A DNA stretch of 64,000 nt from Serpula lacrymans var. lacrymans S7.9 (GCF_000218685.1 NW_006763295.1:1782430-1846429); one strand, 5' to 3'; shown: positions 30,901 through 43,664, counted from the stretch's first letter. Numbers and translations: made by a program. The notes: generated by a model from the letters alone, not told the origin.

Positions 30901-32403
30901 ATGAGTCGACACCGTCCTACAATCCGCGATCAGCATCTCAATGCTCTCGACAGTTTATTCATCAACTCACAAACAACGCTACTTAACAACTTGCTAGCCT
31001 CCCTGAAACAACCGGCCCAGTTGTCTATCGGCCTTTCAATGTCATCATCAAGTGATTCCGACTCCAGCGACTCGGTTAGCTCCAATGTGGGATCAGAGTT
31101 GGGGTTGGGGCTCGATTTGGATAGCTTATCGCTTAGCGGCAGGTCTGACGGCATAGGCGAGTCGGATCGAGAATCTGATCGAGAGTCAGAGGGTGGTGAG
31201 GACAACGATGCCGAGGATATGGGGTATCAATCACATCCAATCACTCAGCTCACACTTATGCAGGTCACATCCGTAGTATACATGATGCTACACAAAACGG
31301 TGGAAGAGACCAGGGTTTTTTTTCCCAAAGCACCTGCATTTCGGCAGCCCCAACTTGGCTCGCTTGAGTGGGCTCGCCATAACGACACCCGCCATTTCTC
31401 GCGTAAGCTCCGCGTGCTTCCGGCAACTTTTGATGCAATCGTGACCCTGATCGAGAACCACCCAATATTTCATAACGAGTCCAACAACCCCCAGTATGCT
31501 GTTTCCCTCCAGCTCGCCATCTTTCTTGTTCGGGCCAGACATTACGGGAATGCTGTGTCATGCGATGATGTAGCCGAATGGGCTGGAGTATCAGCCGGCA
31601 CAGTAGTGCTATCGACTAAGCGGGTGGTTGTCGCGCTCATTTCCCTGCATGACATGGTTATGTGCAAACCAACAAATGAGGAAAAAATAAAAGCTAAAGC
31701 TTATGCAGGGTCAAAGGTCTGCCCATCATGGCAAAACGGCTGGCTTTCAGTAGATGGGACAACATTCCCACTGTTCCAAAAGCCAAGCCATTTTGGCGAG
31801 GCCTGGTACGATCATTCATCAAATTACTCATTAAACGCTCAGGTGCGTTGTCCCGATCACAAATATTACATACAGATATTGACTAATTAATCCCAGATCG
31901 TTATCTTGCCGCACAATCTACGGATAGTTGACTACGGTCTGGGCCATACGGGCAGCGTCCACGACTCCTATGCATTTGAAAGCACTCAGATCTTTCGCGA
32001 TCACACAGCATTTCTAGACGAAGGCGAGTGGCTGTGGGCAGACTCGGCATACCCCCTCCAAAAATGGTGTGTGGCGCCGTTTAAGCGTCCCACAAATGGT
32101 AACCTTACGCAAAGTGAGCGCCACTATAACTACTACCTCTCGCGTATTCGGATCCGATCGGAGCATGCAATCGGCTTACTCAAGGGCCGATTTCAATCTC
32201 TGCGAGAACTCAGGATACAAATCAGTTCACACCAGAGGCATCAGTGGGCTGTTATGTGGCTACGTTCATGTTTTATTTTGCACAACTTGGTGATTCTTAT
32301 AGAAGGCGACAACAGTGCTGAAAGGTGGAATGATGATGGCGGGTTTGACAACCATGATGGGCGAGATGACAATCAGAAGCGAAGCTTCCGAGGATGTACC
32401 TGA
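30901..32403 (+). CDS. Harbinger DDE transposase, 482 aa
   Basis: Two exons: 30901-31842 and 31897-32403; the 54-bp intron begins gtgcgt and ends cccag. The N-terminus is Ser- and Asp-rich and low in complexity (residues ~40-105). A helix-turn-helix-like part follows (CDDVAEWAGVSAGTVVLSTK), then the DDE nuclease core: WLSVDGTTFPLF (D285), GHTGSVHDSYAF, WADSAYPLQKW and RIRSEHAIGLLKGRF, which holds the catalytic Glu. All expected acidic residues are present. In the family this enzyme cuts and rejoins DNA together with the Myb-like partner encoded on the opposite strand. Confidence 0.9.
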
Positions 32404-32659
32404 TGATATATCCATTGCCTGTGAGTTGCCAGAAGCACCTCGTGTCGTTGATGGGGTGAATATACCCGAGGGTCAGTTACTTCGTCATCGTTTAATGCTG
32501 GGACTTTTTTCTAGTCATCTTTATGTAGACTGAACCTGTAAACATTGAATGTAATACTTTGTTCACAAATACCACAACACTATGATTGCTCAACAAACAT
32601 ACAAAAAATAAGATAGTACAGAGATAGCGATGATTCAGAACAAGCATGATAGTATGAAT

Positions 32660-34952
32660 TCACTCGTACAACCCCCCATCAACTGCCATTGAGTCTTCAT
32701 TGTCATCAGCGTCATCATCAGCGTCATCATCACCGCTGTAATCTTTATAATTGTCCAATGCACGAGAATTGAAAGCAGAGGTGGATACGGAAGTGGAAGA
32801 GGAAGCAACAGGGCCAGAAATCGACTGCTCAAAGAAATTGGACACCAGTGAAGAGGGAGCAGGCAAGGTAGAGTTGTTGGCAAGAAGGGAAGAGATGATG
32901 CTACTATCCACACCAGGGATATCCTTGACGGCTTGGATGAGTTTGAATTTCATTTCAAACATGTCCTTCTTGTGTTGTCGCTGTTCTCGTTCCCTTTGTA
33001 CCTGACTTCTGTTAACTAACTGCAGCTTCTCCTTGAACTGTTCGTGTTCCAACACAGTGGCTTCCTTATCTTTCGACCGCCTGTCGCTGCGTGCACGTTC
33101 TGCTATGGCCGTGTACTTCGCATGCCTCGCAGCTACCTTACCTCCCTTAACTTGGAGTGCCTCCTGTGCAAGGCTTTGCTGTCCTTGCATAGCCTGTGCA
33201 ACAGGCTCCATCACCTTCTGCATCAAGGACACATTGTCCTCAATATGAGATCGTGGCTGCTTACGTGGCCTGTCGTCCACCTTTGCAGACTGTGGGGTCC
33301 CAGCGTCCTTTGTACTGACCCTTCTGTCTGTGGTGATAAGATGCTCTGTGCTCACTTCGTTGCCTGACGATGTTGCTAACTGGGCTCGGAGTGTCTCTCT
33401 GACGGTCACAGCAGATGGCCGTTTTCCCGATTTGACAATCTTTGCGGGCGCAGTTGCAGTAAGCTTAGATGGGACAGGGGGAGGAGGTGAGGCCAAGCGA
33501 GAAATGGGAGAAGACGGGGGAAGGTTCGCAAAGAAGCCAGGGTTAGGTGAGAGAGGAACGAGGTTCGCGCTGGGACTTGCACTGAAGCCAGACTGGCCAG
33601 AGGACGGAGAGCCTGGAGGTACGCTTGCGTAGAAGCTGGAGTGGCCCGAGGCGGGAGAAGCGGGAGCCTGGTTCATAAAGAAACCAGAGTGTCCAGACAC
33701 GGATCCAGAGACAGGAGAACTTGGAAGCTGGAAGGGTATATCTTGAAATGGTACATCACGCACTTGTAGATGTCCGACTTCTAAACCTTGGAGACCTCGA
33801 GGCTGCATATCGTCAAATGAAGAACCAAAAGAGTGGGAGGAATGGTTCGTCTGGAAAAGTGAAGAAAGGGATTGATGGTATGCTCCTGGAAAAAGGCTGG
33901 CGGCGTTTGGGTCAAAAAAACTAGGATCAGTTGCAATAGACGGTAATGAAGGTAGTGATGAATTGTTTGGCAAGGAAGAAGCTGAAGATACCATGCCAGA
34001 ATTGGCAAGAGAACTACTGTGATGGTTGATATGCGGAGGGATTTGACTGAACTGAGCGAATTGATTGAACGGTTGGTGGACAAAGTTGTCATTCTGGAAA
34101 TGCTGATAATCCTCATACCCATGGCTCTGGGGGAGAGGNNNNNNNNNNNNNNNNNNNNNNNNNNNNNNNNNNNNNNNNNNNNNNNNNNNNNNNNNNNNNN
34201 NNNNNNNNNNNNNNNNNNNNNNNNNNNNNNNNNNNNNNTATCGAATGCCTGCGCCTCGTGATCCTGTCTGATCTGACGATGGTGTGACGATTATAGTTGG
34301 GATTTTCCGCCAAAAAGCCATGCAGACGTTGAAGATCTTGAATTTTGTAGTGATCACGCCTATAAATAATGCAAATAGTCAGTGGTTTGTGCTACTCAAA
34401 GGAAAAGGCGACCTGAACTAACGTAGGAACGCACCAATTGGTCCTTTGTAGTCGGGGTTCCCTTCTAGTTGGTCAAAAGTGAGACCAGCTCCAGTATGAC
34501 CCAGTGTTGTACAAGATTGACGGTATTTTTTCTTGAGTCTGAACAGAAAGTTATGAGTTGGCCTGACTTGAATAGATGTGAGGGACAACGTACGAGGCAA
34601 TGTGGTTATCGACAGCTTTTGCAAACCTTCCCGGATTGGCTTTGAGAGTGCTGCATATGACTGGATCCCTATCTCCACTGAATACAAACTGAGCTATCTC
34701 CCCATGTATCGTAACCTTGCTCGACTTTGCCTGACCCTTCTTCCTACTCTCTTTGTTGGCATCTTCCTGGGAGTTGGAGAAGAGCAGATGTCGTTTCTGA
34801 ACATTTTGTTCCAACCAATCCAGGAGACGATCTGTACATTCTGACATCCACTTAATGGTCAGGGGGCCTCCAGGCATCCCATTCTCGTCAAATTCGTCGA
34901 TATCATCAAGATCATCGTTGTAGTCGTCGGCAGGTTGAGTAGAGCGAGACAT
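32660..34952 (-). CDS. Harbinger accessory DNA-binding protein (Myb/SANT-like), gap inside
   Basis: Exons 34952-34594, 34538-34423 and 34359-32660; the third is crossed by the 100-N gap (34139-34238), so its exact length and frame there are unknown. The N-terminus is acidic. It is followed by a Myb/SANT-like domain (WMSECTDRLLDWLEQNV ... LKKKYRQSC) and the segment LQRLHGFLAENPNYN often seen after it. The middle is Ser/Pro-rich and low in complexity. A charged, probably coiled-coil region lies near the C-terminus (KDKEATVLEHEQFKEKLQLV). In Harbinger elements the partner protein brings the transposase to the TIRs and nucleus. Confidence 0.8.
34139..34238. other. assembly gap (100 N)
   Basis: One hundred consecutive N, a standard placeholder length, so the true missing length is unknown. 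It falls in the accessory protein gene. Confidence 0.99.
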
Positions 34953-35051
34953 AGCGTGGGCGTAAAGAGACTAATAGCTGTGTCTGGTCAGTTCGATAAC
35001 ACGCATCGGAATTTCAGGCGGAGTTAGCCCCATGAATTCTTTGGAAAAAAT

Positions 35052-35171
35052 GAATTCATCTATACCCGACCCTTTCTGGTAATTATTTCAGCTTCAGACG
35101 CTTACAAATATCCACTTTTCTTTTTTTCAGGCTCCTGAAAATATTTCAGCGTTTACTTCTTCGAACGACGC
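35052..35171 (-). repeat. right terminal inverted repeat of the Harbinger element
   Basis: Reverse complement of 30694-30810, ending TTCGAACGACGC before TA. Confidence 0.9.
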
Positions 35172-35454
35172 TATTGTAGAAAGGATGTTTGTAAAATATG
35201 GCAATATACTTGTAAAAAACTTTTTTTTTTTACCGAAAACTGAAGAGATGACTGAATTCGATGTTGTTGTTCATTGTATATATGAGCTTCAAGCTTAGCT
35301 AACTTGCCATCATCCTTGCCCACCACGCTTTAGGTTTCGACTATAATCAGGACATATAGTAGTACACAGCCTCATCTACACACACCTGCCATTTCCCATT
35401 CCATGCGCTCACAGTACAGTGTTAATTCTGATTGTCGCAGTGCATACCTAACAT

Positions 35455-37488
35455 TCATATGAGTTGACCTCCTTCCCTATCCGCCTCGACATTTTCTCCG
35501 TCCTCACGTTCACTCTGGCGTTCCTGCAATGCCCACTTCTCGTCTTTCTGCGTGTGAAGCGGTAAGCCTTTCATCAGCAAACTCGACAGAAGCCCAACAC
35601 CCGCTACAACGATGAGGACTTTCCAAAGCAACACCAGCGACACTGCAAACGCCTGGCGTACGACTGCCTTCGTGGCTGGAGGAAGCTGGGGGATGAGCGG
35701 GATGATGGAGTACGCGATATCTGTGCTTTGGGCTGATTGCGTGCCATGGAAGAGCGTGACGGGAGTACGTTTCTGAAGTTCGTTTTGAAGCACTGCGCCT
35801 TCGATCGTCACAGCCCAGACCTTGCAAGAAGAAAAAATAAATAGATAGCCATGAGTTTCAATCTTTGACCAACACAGTAGTATGAATAAGGCGCACACCT
35901 GCGTAAGAGTACGGACAAACACAAAGAAGGACAGCGCATACGCGTTTGAGGTTACAGGCAATGGGGCGAGGACAGGGAAATATGTGCCTGAAAACACAAT
36001 TCCAACACCTATCCCGATGATGACTTGATATCCAATCGACTTTGCCTGCGCGGTGTTCTCGTCTATAGTGGTGAGTAGCCCTAGGCCGAGTAATATGCAA
36101 CACCACGCAAACCATAATTGAGGCCGATATCGCTTGGTTGCCCTGACGCTGAGACCAGCAAAGATGGAGAAGGGCGCGGTGGAGAAACTGAGCCCGAAGA
36201 GGTCAACGCCGGATGCAATTGGAGATGCGCCCTTGCAAGCTTGATAATACACTGGCATGTAATCTAGTATGCAAAAACTACGTGAGCTTGATCAAGATGC
36301 TGGATAAATGATTACAGCTTACAGAGGATGCTGATGTTGATGAACGCGCCCAAGGATATTTGAATATACCTAGATTTGTGCAAACAAGTCGATACCCGTT
36401 GGGTGGATCTGGCAGGATGAAGTTACCCGCTTAGATTAGTCCGATTTGAGAGCAGATTCCACGGTACCTGGGCTAGAATTAGCCCATGAATCAACTGCGG
36501 TCTGAACTGGAGCGCACTAGTGGAGTCTGGCACCAGAGGCCCTCAAACAAGAAGAACACGATCAAACCTGCGAAACCTAAGCAGATAGGAACGAGGACTT
36601 GAGCAGTGTTCCACGGGTAAACAACCCCGCCCCATGTGAGCCCAATCACACAAGCACATGTTGCACCAATGATAATAAAATTACCACTGGTTTTTGAGTT
36701 TGTGTTCAGTGCTATGAAAATTTTGATGATAAAAGGCACTCACATCCAGTCTATCCGAGCCATCTTTTCCTTCAGGGTCCCTACCGGAGTCGGAAGGCTG
36801 AGAAACAGTAACACAAGTAGAAAAGCCAAGCCAGCAATAGGTATATTGAGATCTGTAAGCCAAATCAAAGACCCTCATCAAAATGATGAGAAGATATACG
36901 TACAAAAAAGCCAGCGCCATCTAGAGGGTTGAGCTAAAGCTCCGCCAACTAACGGACCTATGCCGCCACCTAAAGCCCATGTTCTGAAGATACTGTAAGA
37001 GTCGGTCTACACTTTGTATGGAGAAAACTTACAGTCCAAAAAGTCCGCTGTACGTTCCACGTTCTTTGAGAGTAACCATGTCCGAGAGGATAATCTGACT
37101 TAAAGTAAATATACCTCCTGCACCTGATCCTTGGATAGCTGTTATAGGTTGATATGAGAAGAAATATGTGGGCGGAAGATGATCGATGATCCTTACTACG
37201 TGCTGCGATTAACATGTTCATGCTCTGAGCTGCGCCGCCCAATGCGCTTCCCAAAGCAAACAACACAAGAGAAACGAGGACGATGGGGCGTCGACCAAAA
37301 ATCTAGGACCACAGTTAACGAATGATGATCTGACATGAATGCAGGCCAATCGTTATACATACTTCAGCTAAGCCACCACTGAGAGGAAGGAGGGCTGTGC
37401 TTGCAAGACCGTACGAGGTTGCAACCCAGACGAATTGGTTGCTGTGGAGCTCTGTTACGATAGTAGGCAAGGCTGTCGAGACTGCATA
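35455..37488 (-). CDS. MFS multidrug transporter, DHA14 type (N-terminal exon not found)
   Basis: Ten exons could be joined in frame: 37488-37363, 37302-37197, 37138-37033, 36983-36904, 36852-36744, 36686-36518, 36467-36427, 36369-36323, 36263-35899, 35820-35455. They give 504 residues from YAVSTALPTIVTELHS to the stop. Family motifs are clear: AVSTALPTI after TM1, FGRRP in the loop between TM2 and TM3, IQGSGAGGIF (TM4), ALGGGIGPLVGG with WRWLFYLN (TM5-6), and YYQACKGASPIASGVD. Such pumps export drugs, toxins or secondary metabolites across the plasma membrane by proton exchange. The exon with the start codon and TM1 is not recognisable upstream, where the frame FAKLEVLIFL ends in a stop, so the gene may be 5'-broken. 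The flavin monooxygenase pair follows divergently. Confidence 0.8.
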
Positions 37489-38113
37489 CTAGAAATGAAG
37501 GGAAAATCAACACGAGTTTTTAAACTAAAGATCGGGAATGTATGCAAACTTACGAACTACAGGAATATCAGAACCTCGAGCTTCGCGAAGCTGTATCTGA
37601 TGATCCGGACTGTGCTAATTCCAAACCCAATGGATTTGAATACAAGAGCGAACCGGGCCAACTTGACTCAACCGCCGGGGGCCTGTCCAAGCTTTCAAGC
37701 TTCAAGTGTGTGGGCAGGACTGCCGCTGGGATATTCCAGTCCAAGTTGAGAGCTGGTCATGATGCTCAGATGCTGATACCAACATTACCAGAGATAGCCT
37801 GGTCGCCGCATCCTCTAGGTGAGGTGTGAGCGTGCGAGGAACTCCGAATTGGTCATTGCAAGGGAGATAATCCCTCTTGAGGACTGTCCAGCAGCTTGAA
37901 CGTTCTGAGCAGTAGAGAAGTAGGTCTATGCTTTGTCAGCAACCCAAATAGGGATACCGCTCATCTGACCAGAGATGGGCCGTCTTCTACCGCATTCGCC
38001 CCTCTGTAAATCCACACGCACGTATGCTTCATTCTTCTTCCGAACAACAGCAGGATAAGAATAACAGTTAATGGCTCTCCTGAGATGCTTCTTTGATACC
38101 ATCTATCACTGAC
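37489..38113. other. region between MFS and monooxygenase genes
   Basis: It should hold the MFS N-terminal exon and two divergent promoters. A weak minus-strand frame (FALVFKSIGFGISTVRIIR) before 37560 is hydrophobic but has a stop before any splice donor that fits. Confidence 0.4.
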
Positions 38114-40601
38114 ATGGCATCCCAGCTTTCTCTCCCAACCCTCGACAGGCTCCGTAGCACCATCCCACCTGATCTCGACGTTCAGCATGTTGCACAACAA
38201 TGGTTCAAGGCGTTTTCAGATGGCATGGTATCAGGGATACCTAGCGATGTCATTGCAGACTTTGTGGACGACGCTTTTTGGCGCGATATGTTCGCTCTGA
38301 CATGGGATATGCGCACATTCCAATCTACCCCAGCGATTGAGAAATTCCTTGCTGATCAGCTGAAAGCTTTCAAAGTCTCAGCGTTCAAGCTCAGAAAAGA
38401 TCTTGTATGCTTGGAGAAGCCTTATCCAGATCTAGCTTGGATTCAGGGTTTCTTTGATTTCGAGACTCAAGTAGGCCTCGCATCTGGTGTTTTCAGGCTT
38501 GTTCCATTACCCGATGGCACTTGGAAAGCGCATACAGTCCTCACAAACCTCGAGGACTTGAAGGGCTTCCCTGAAAAAATTGGATCTTTGCGAAACTTCC
38601 AGCCTAATCATGGTAAATGGGCTGATCAACGTGCTCGCGAAAAGGAATTCGCCGATGCCGACCCCCAAGTAGTCGTAATCGGCGGAGGACAAAGTGGTCT
38701 TGAAATCGCTGCACGACTCAAGGCCCTTGACGTGAGCACGCTGGTCTTAGAGAAACATGAAAGGGTAGGAGACAATTGGAGGAAGAGGTACGAGGCATTG
38801 TGTCTCCACGATCCTGTTTGTGAGTATACTGTTTGACATTACACACTTTCGTCTCATTCGTTGTCCATTCAGGGTATGATCATATGCCATATATTCCGTA
38901 CGTTCGTAGATTTATCAGAATTACTTCTTCGCTGACTCGGTCCAATACAGCTTTCCCTCGACATGGCCCGTGTACAGTCCTGCACTGAAGCTAGCAGACT
39001 GGCTCGAGTCCTATGCGCACTCTCTGGAACTTAACGTGTGGACTTCTTCCGCTGCTACTAGTGTCACACGACTTGAACCTGGATCTAAGCACAAGTGGCG
39101 CGTTGCTGTGAAGCGTCACGATGGGCAGGAAAGGGTGCTAAACGTCAATCAAGTCATTTTCTGCATGGGATTTGGAGGCAGTGTACCACGTATGCCGACT
39201 TATCCTGGAATGGTGCGTGTCATGTTCCAGGATCTCAACTTCGTGCTCATCCAGACTACGTAGGACGAGTTTAAAGGTCAAATCCTCCACTCAGGTCAAC
39301 ACAAGAGGGCTCTCGATCACAAGGGGAAAAAGGTTGTCGTTGTTGGATCATGCACGTCTGGTAAGTCATACGCTTCGTTATACTCTTAGCCACTATCGAA
39401 TAATCGACAATATAGCACACGATATCTGTTCTGATTACTGCGAACATGACATTGGTGAGTTAAGTTGTATTATTATAACAGCATTAAGATATTGATGGAA
39501 TTCTGTTAGATGTGACGATGTGCCAGCGTGGCCCTACTTACATCATGACTACGAAGGAGGGAATGCCCAGGCTATTATGTATGCGTCTGATTACAGCCAA
39601 TGACCATTCATATCTTTGATTGATCTTCTCCTTTTACCACAGCACTGTTCTGGGATGGCGGGCCACCTACCGATATCGCTGATAGGATAAATGCGTCTTA
39701 TCCCAACCACCTACTCAAGCTCATGCATGTTCGATTAACGAAGAACATCGCTGAAGCCGATAAGTTCGACACATTCCTTTCCGCTATGGTGTGTTGGCAC
39801 TAAATCTTTCTTTTCTTGCAGAGTACTTCTAGATGGTCTTCGAAAACGCGGGTTCAAGCTCAGTTTCGGTGCCGATGACTCTGGTTTCCTGTTACTCGCA
39901 TGGGAGAAGGCGGGAGGGTACTATCTCGGTTCGTGTTGTCCGATATCACAGAATTTACTTACTCATTGGCCAATTTTCTATTTTGGTCAGATGTTGGCGC
40001 CTCACAATTGATCGTCGACGGGAAAATCAAGCTAAAATCCGATAGTCCGATGGCCAAATTCACGCCATCAGGGCTTGAATTTGAAGACGGGTCCACTCTT
40101 GACGCGGATGTTGTAATCTTTGCGACTGGGTAAGCCAAAATTTCCCAGGTGGAAGTTATCACTTTGTCGTGGTCATATCTTCTACCCATTCACAATCTTG
40201 TTCATAGGTGGTCAGACGCGCGTTCGGCGTATCGTGAGCTTCTTGGGGATGAGATTGGTGATAAATTGAACCCCATTTGGGGTCTTGACGCGGAGGGCGA
40301 GTTCAATTCGACTTGGCGTGAGGTAGGGGTCGATGGCATCTGGTGTATGATGGGTGGGTTCAGAATCACAGTAAGGTAACAGCAATGCACGAGATGCTGA
40401 TGTTGCCCTTTCAATAAGGTAATCTTGCGCTATGTCGATTCCACTCTAAGCATCTTGCTCTTCGTGAGTTCTCTCTACCTCCTCTTCTCGATTGTCATTG
40501 CTTTTCTTAACTGCCTCCGATGATCCATATCAGAAATCAAAGCGAAAGAAGAAGGTATTTTCGGGACGAGATATAGCGCAGTGTCGCCGGAACACGTGTA
40601 G
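38114..40601 (+). CDS. flavin-containing monooxygenase with NTF2-like N-terminus, copy 1, 607 aa
   Basis: Twelve exons: 38114-38819, 38873-38897, 38951-39212, 39264-39360, 39416-39454, 39510-39578, 39643-39763, 39822-39928, 39991-40129, 40208-40353, 40419-40463, 40534-40601; all joins keep frame. Residues 1-~170 form an NTF2/SnoaL-like domain. The FAD site is VVIGGGQSGLEIAAR (GGGQSG at 190-195). The FMO fingerprint FKGQILHS lies at ~334. The NADPH-binding segment VVVVGSCTSAHD lies at ~355, with a Ser in place of the first motif Gly. FATG is at ~519. The enzyme should use NADPH and oxygen to oxidise a small molecule; the substrate is unknown. The stop of copy 2 (TAC TAG) is TAT AGC here, adding eight residues (SAVSPEHV). 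Confidence 0.87.
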
Positions 40602-41116
40602 TGTGTCAAACTTGAAGCGACGAGCTCCCTTGAAGAAGATGATGCCCGTTGGAGCATTGTATAAAGTGACGTTGGAGAACCATGTCATGAGCAGAAGAGT
40701 ATGTTCATTTCCGCGGAACGAAGTCATATTTCGAGCTGGTTTTACAGTTTATGTTTTGTTTTTGTTTTCTTTCTTACAATGTCTGTACAGTAGTCATACA
40801 CCGAGCCTCAGACTGGTGGATCCAATGAAAGGAAGGAATCTCCCACTATTGATACCTGCGACACCCGGCATCCAATCAATGGCACGATTGGTTATAGCGG
40901 CTAGATAAGGTGAGTCAGGAATGTGCATCTGACCCAAGTTAGAGAGATCCTGTGCATTTGTGATAACTGTCACCTAACTATCCCATTTCGAATTCGGGAG
41001 TCGTATCCGATGAATAATAAGCTTACGCTCTGTGCGAATCATATCAATCCGATGACAATACAGCAAGTGATTTAAGGTGGCCTCTTCCTCTTCCCCAATC
41101 TTCATCCATCGTGACC
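40602..41116. other. spacer between the two monooxygenase genes
   Basis: About 515 bp without a gene; it must hold the copy 1 terminator and the copy 2 promoter. Confidence 0.5.
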
Positions 41117-43664
41117 ATGCCCTCCCAGCTTTCTCTCCCAACACTAGACAAACTCCGGGGTGTTGTTCCTCAAGACCTCGATGCCAACAAAGTAGCAGAA
41201 GAATGGTTCGCGTCTTTCGCAGCAAACATGCAAGATGGGAACGTCGATAACATCATCAACCTCCTCGTAGACGACGCATTCTGGCGCGACATGTTCACAC
41301 TCACATGGAACTTGCGGACATTCCAGTCCACTCCCATTATCAAAAAGTTCCTTATCGATCAGCTTGCCACTTTCAAAGTCTCGTCGTTCAAGCTCAGGAA
41401 AGATCTCGTCGCTTTGGAACAGCCCTACCCGGACTTGGCATGGATCCAGGGTCTCTTTGATTTTGAAACCCACGTAGGCATTGCTTCAGGTGTATTCAGG
41501 CTCGTCCCATTGCCAGACGGCACTTGGAAAGCACACACGGTCCTCACGAACTTGGAAGATCTGAAGGGCTTCCCAGAAAAGATCGGATTCCTACGCAACT
41601 TCCTCCCTAACCACGGTAAATGGGCTGAGCAACGTGCGCGCGAAAAAGAGTTTACCGATGCGGAGCCTCAGGTCCTCGTGCTCGGTGGTGGTCAGAGTGG
41701 TCTTGAAATTGCGGCACGACTGAAAGCGCTTGGTTTGAGTGCTCTCGTTATAGAGAAGAACGAGAGGATAGGGGACAATTGGAGGAAGCGTTATGAGGCT
41801 TTGTGTCTTCACGATCCAGTTTGTGGGTTATGGTATCTCTAACAACTATGTTTCATCGATAACACATTTAGACTTTCAGGGTATGACCATATGCCATACA
41901 TCCCGTACGTGTTTACCCATATTCAAATTTGACATTACCGTCAATCGCGGAACATCTTCCCAGCTTCCCACCGACTTGGCCTGTATACACGCCTGCATTG
42001 AAACTGGCAGATTGGCTCGAATCCTACGCCCATTCTCTCGAACTCAACGTCTGGACTTCATCCCTCGTCACCGCCGTCGTTCCACTCTCGTCCTCCAAGT
42101 ACAAATGGCGCGTGAATGTGAAGCGCGCTGATGGGAGCGAACGAGTATTCGAGGTCAACCATGTCGTGTTCTGCTTGGGAATGGGGGGCAGCATTCCTCG
42201 TATGCCGACGTACCCTGGCATGGTTCGTGTTACTAACAAGCTCATGGAGAAGGACGTTAATCAGATGCATTCTACTTCTACTTGCAGGACGAGTACAAAG
42301 GGCAGGTCCTACATTCAATTTCTCATGGAAAGGCTCTCGATCACGTAGGGAAGAAGGTCGTAGTCGTCGGTTCATGTACATCTGGTAAGCAAGTTCTTCT
42401 TAACTCCTTCAACAATCTGCTTATGCGCGAACAGCACATGATATCTGCGCTGATTACTACGAACATGGAATTGGTGAGCCAAACTCGTATCTACGTTTCA
42501 ACTAGCCGTATATTGATCTCCCTCGTTGTCTAAATCTAGACATCACCATGTGCCAACGTAGTCCTACGTACATCATGACTACGAAAGAAGGAGGTCCAAG
42601 GCTATTCGGTATGTCCTCCTTCATCGATCTCTCATTCTCTTCCTCTAATATATTGTCGTAAGCCTTGTTCTGGGAAGGCAGTCCACCCACAGATATCGCT
42701 GACAGAATCAACGCGTCATACCCAAACCACCTCCTCAAGCTGATGCACCAGCGCGTATCCAGGGACATCGCCGAAGCAGACAAGTACGCTCTTTACACCC
42801 TGACCTGTCGCCATTTGACGCCACGAATTCTAATATAACATAATCTATTTTCTGCCAGAGAACTGCTGGACGGTCTGCGTGCGCGCGGATTCAAGCTCAG
42901 CATGGGCGACGAAGGCTCTGGATGCCTCATCCTGGCCTGGACCAAGGCTGGAGGGTACTACCTCGGTAAGTCCCTCCTCTCTGCACGGCCAAGTGGCGAC
43001 TTACCCCCTCCCTCACACCGACACAGATGTCGGCGCCTCGCAACTCATCGCTGACGGCAAGATCAAACTCAAAGCCGACAGTCCCATGTCGCGATTCACC
43101 CCGTCTGGCCTCGAATTCGAGGACGGCTCCACGATCGATGCAGATGTGGTCATCTTCGCGACTGGGTACGTGTTTTATCCCTAACCCAACCCAAACTGAA
43201 TCACCACCTCCACCACCACCACTCACATCCCACACACAGATACTCCGACGCCCGCTCCGCCTACCGCCAAATCCTCGGCGACGAGCTCGGTGAGAAGCTG
43301 AACCCGATCTGGGGCCTCGACGCAGAGGGCGAGCTGCAGTCTACATGGCGCGAGGTGGGTGCTGGGCTTGAAGGGATCTGGTGCATGATGGGTGCGTGCT
43401 TTGTGTTTTGTGTTTTCCCTATAGTGGATAATAATCTAATCTGCGACGTTCGTTCTCGCCTCTCCTCCCCAATATTTGGCAGGCAACCTCGCGTTATGCA
43501 GATTCCACTCTAAACACCTCGCCCTTCGTACGTTCCCTCCCCTCATGCTCATCCTCACCCATCCGCAATAAACACGATGCTAATGCTGATACGCCTCTCC
43601 CCTCCTTTTTTTGTGAGCAGAAATCAAAGCCAAAGAGGAAGGCATCTACGGCACGAAATACTAG
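41117..43664 (+). CDS. flavin-containing monooxygenase with NTF2-like N-terminus, copy 2, 600 aa
   Basis: Twelve exons: 41117-41822, 41880-41904, 41964-42222, 42288-42384, 42435-42473, 42540-42608, 42663-42783, 42859-42965, 43027-43165, 43240-43391, 43483-43527, 43621-43664. Ten of twelve exon lengths equal or nearly equal those of copy 1, and intron phases are the same, so the pair arose by tandem duplication. Motifs: VLVLGGGQSGLEIAAR, DEYKGQVLHS, VVVVGSCTSAHDIC, IFATGY. It ends EEGIYGTKY. Third codon positions are richer in G and C than in copy 1. Neither copy shows a stop or frameshift, so both are probably functional. Start: the ATG in ACCATGCCC is chosen; no upstream in-frame ATG was seen nearby. 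Confidence 0.87.

Larger units (their letters stand above)
30694..35171. mobile_element. Harbinger/PIF-type DNA transposon with long TIRs and two genes
   Basis: Terminal inverted repeats of about 117-120 bp (30694-30810 and 35052-35171) begin GCGTCGTTCGAA and differ by one small indel. TA flanks both ends (30692-30693, 35172-35173), so the target duplication is TA or the TA is part of a 3-bp site. Inside lie a DDE transposase (plus) and, convergent, a Myb/SANT-like DNA-binding protein (minus), the two-gene set of Harbinger elements. Both frames are open apart from the assembly gap. It sits between the CFA synthase and the MFS gene. Confidence 0.9.
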
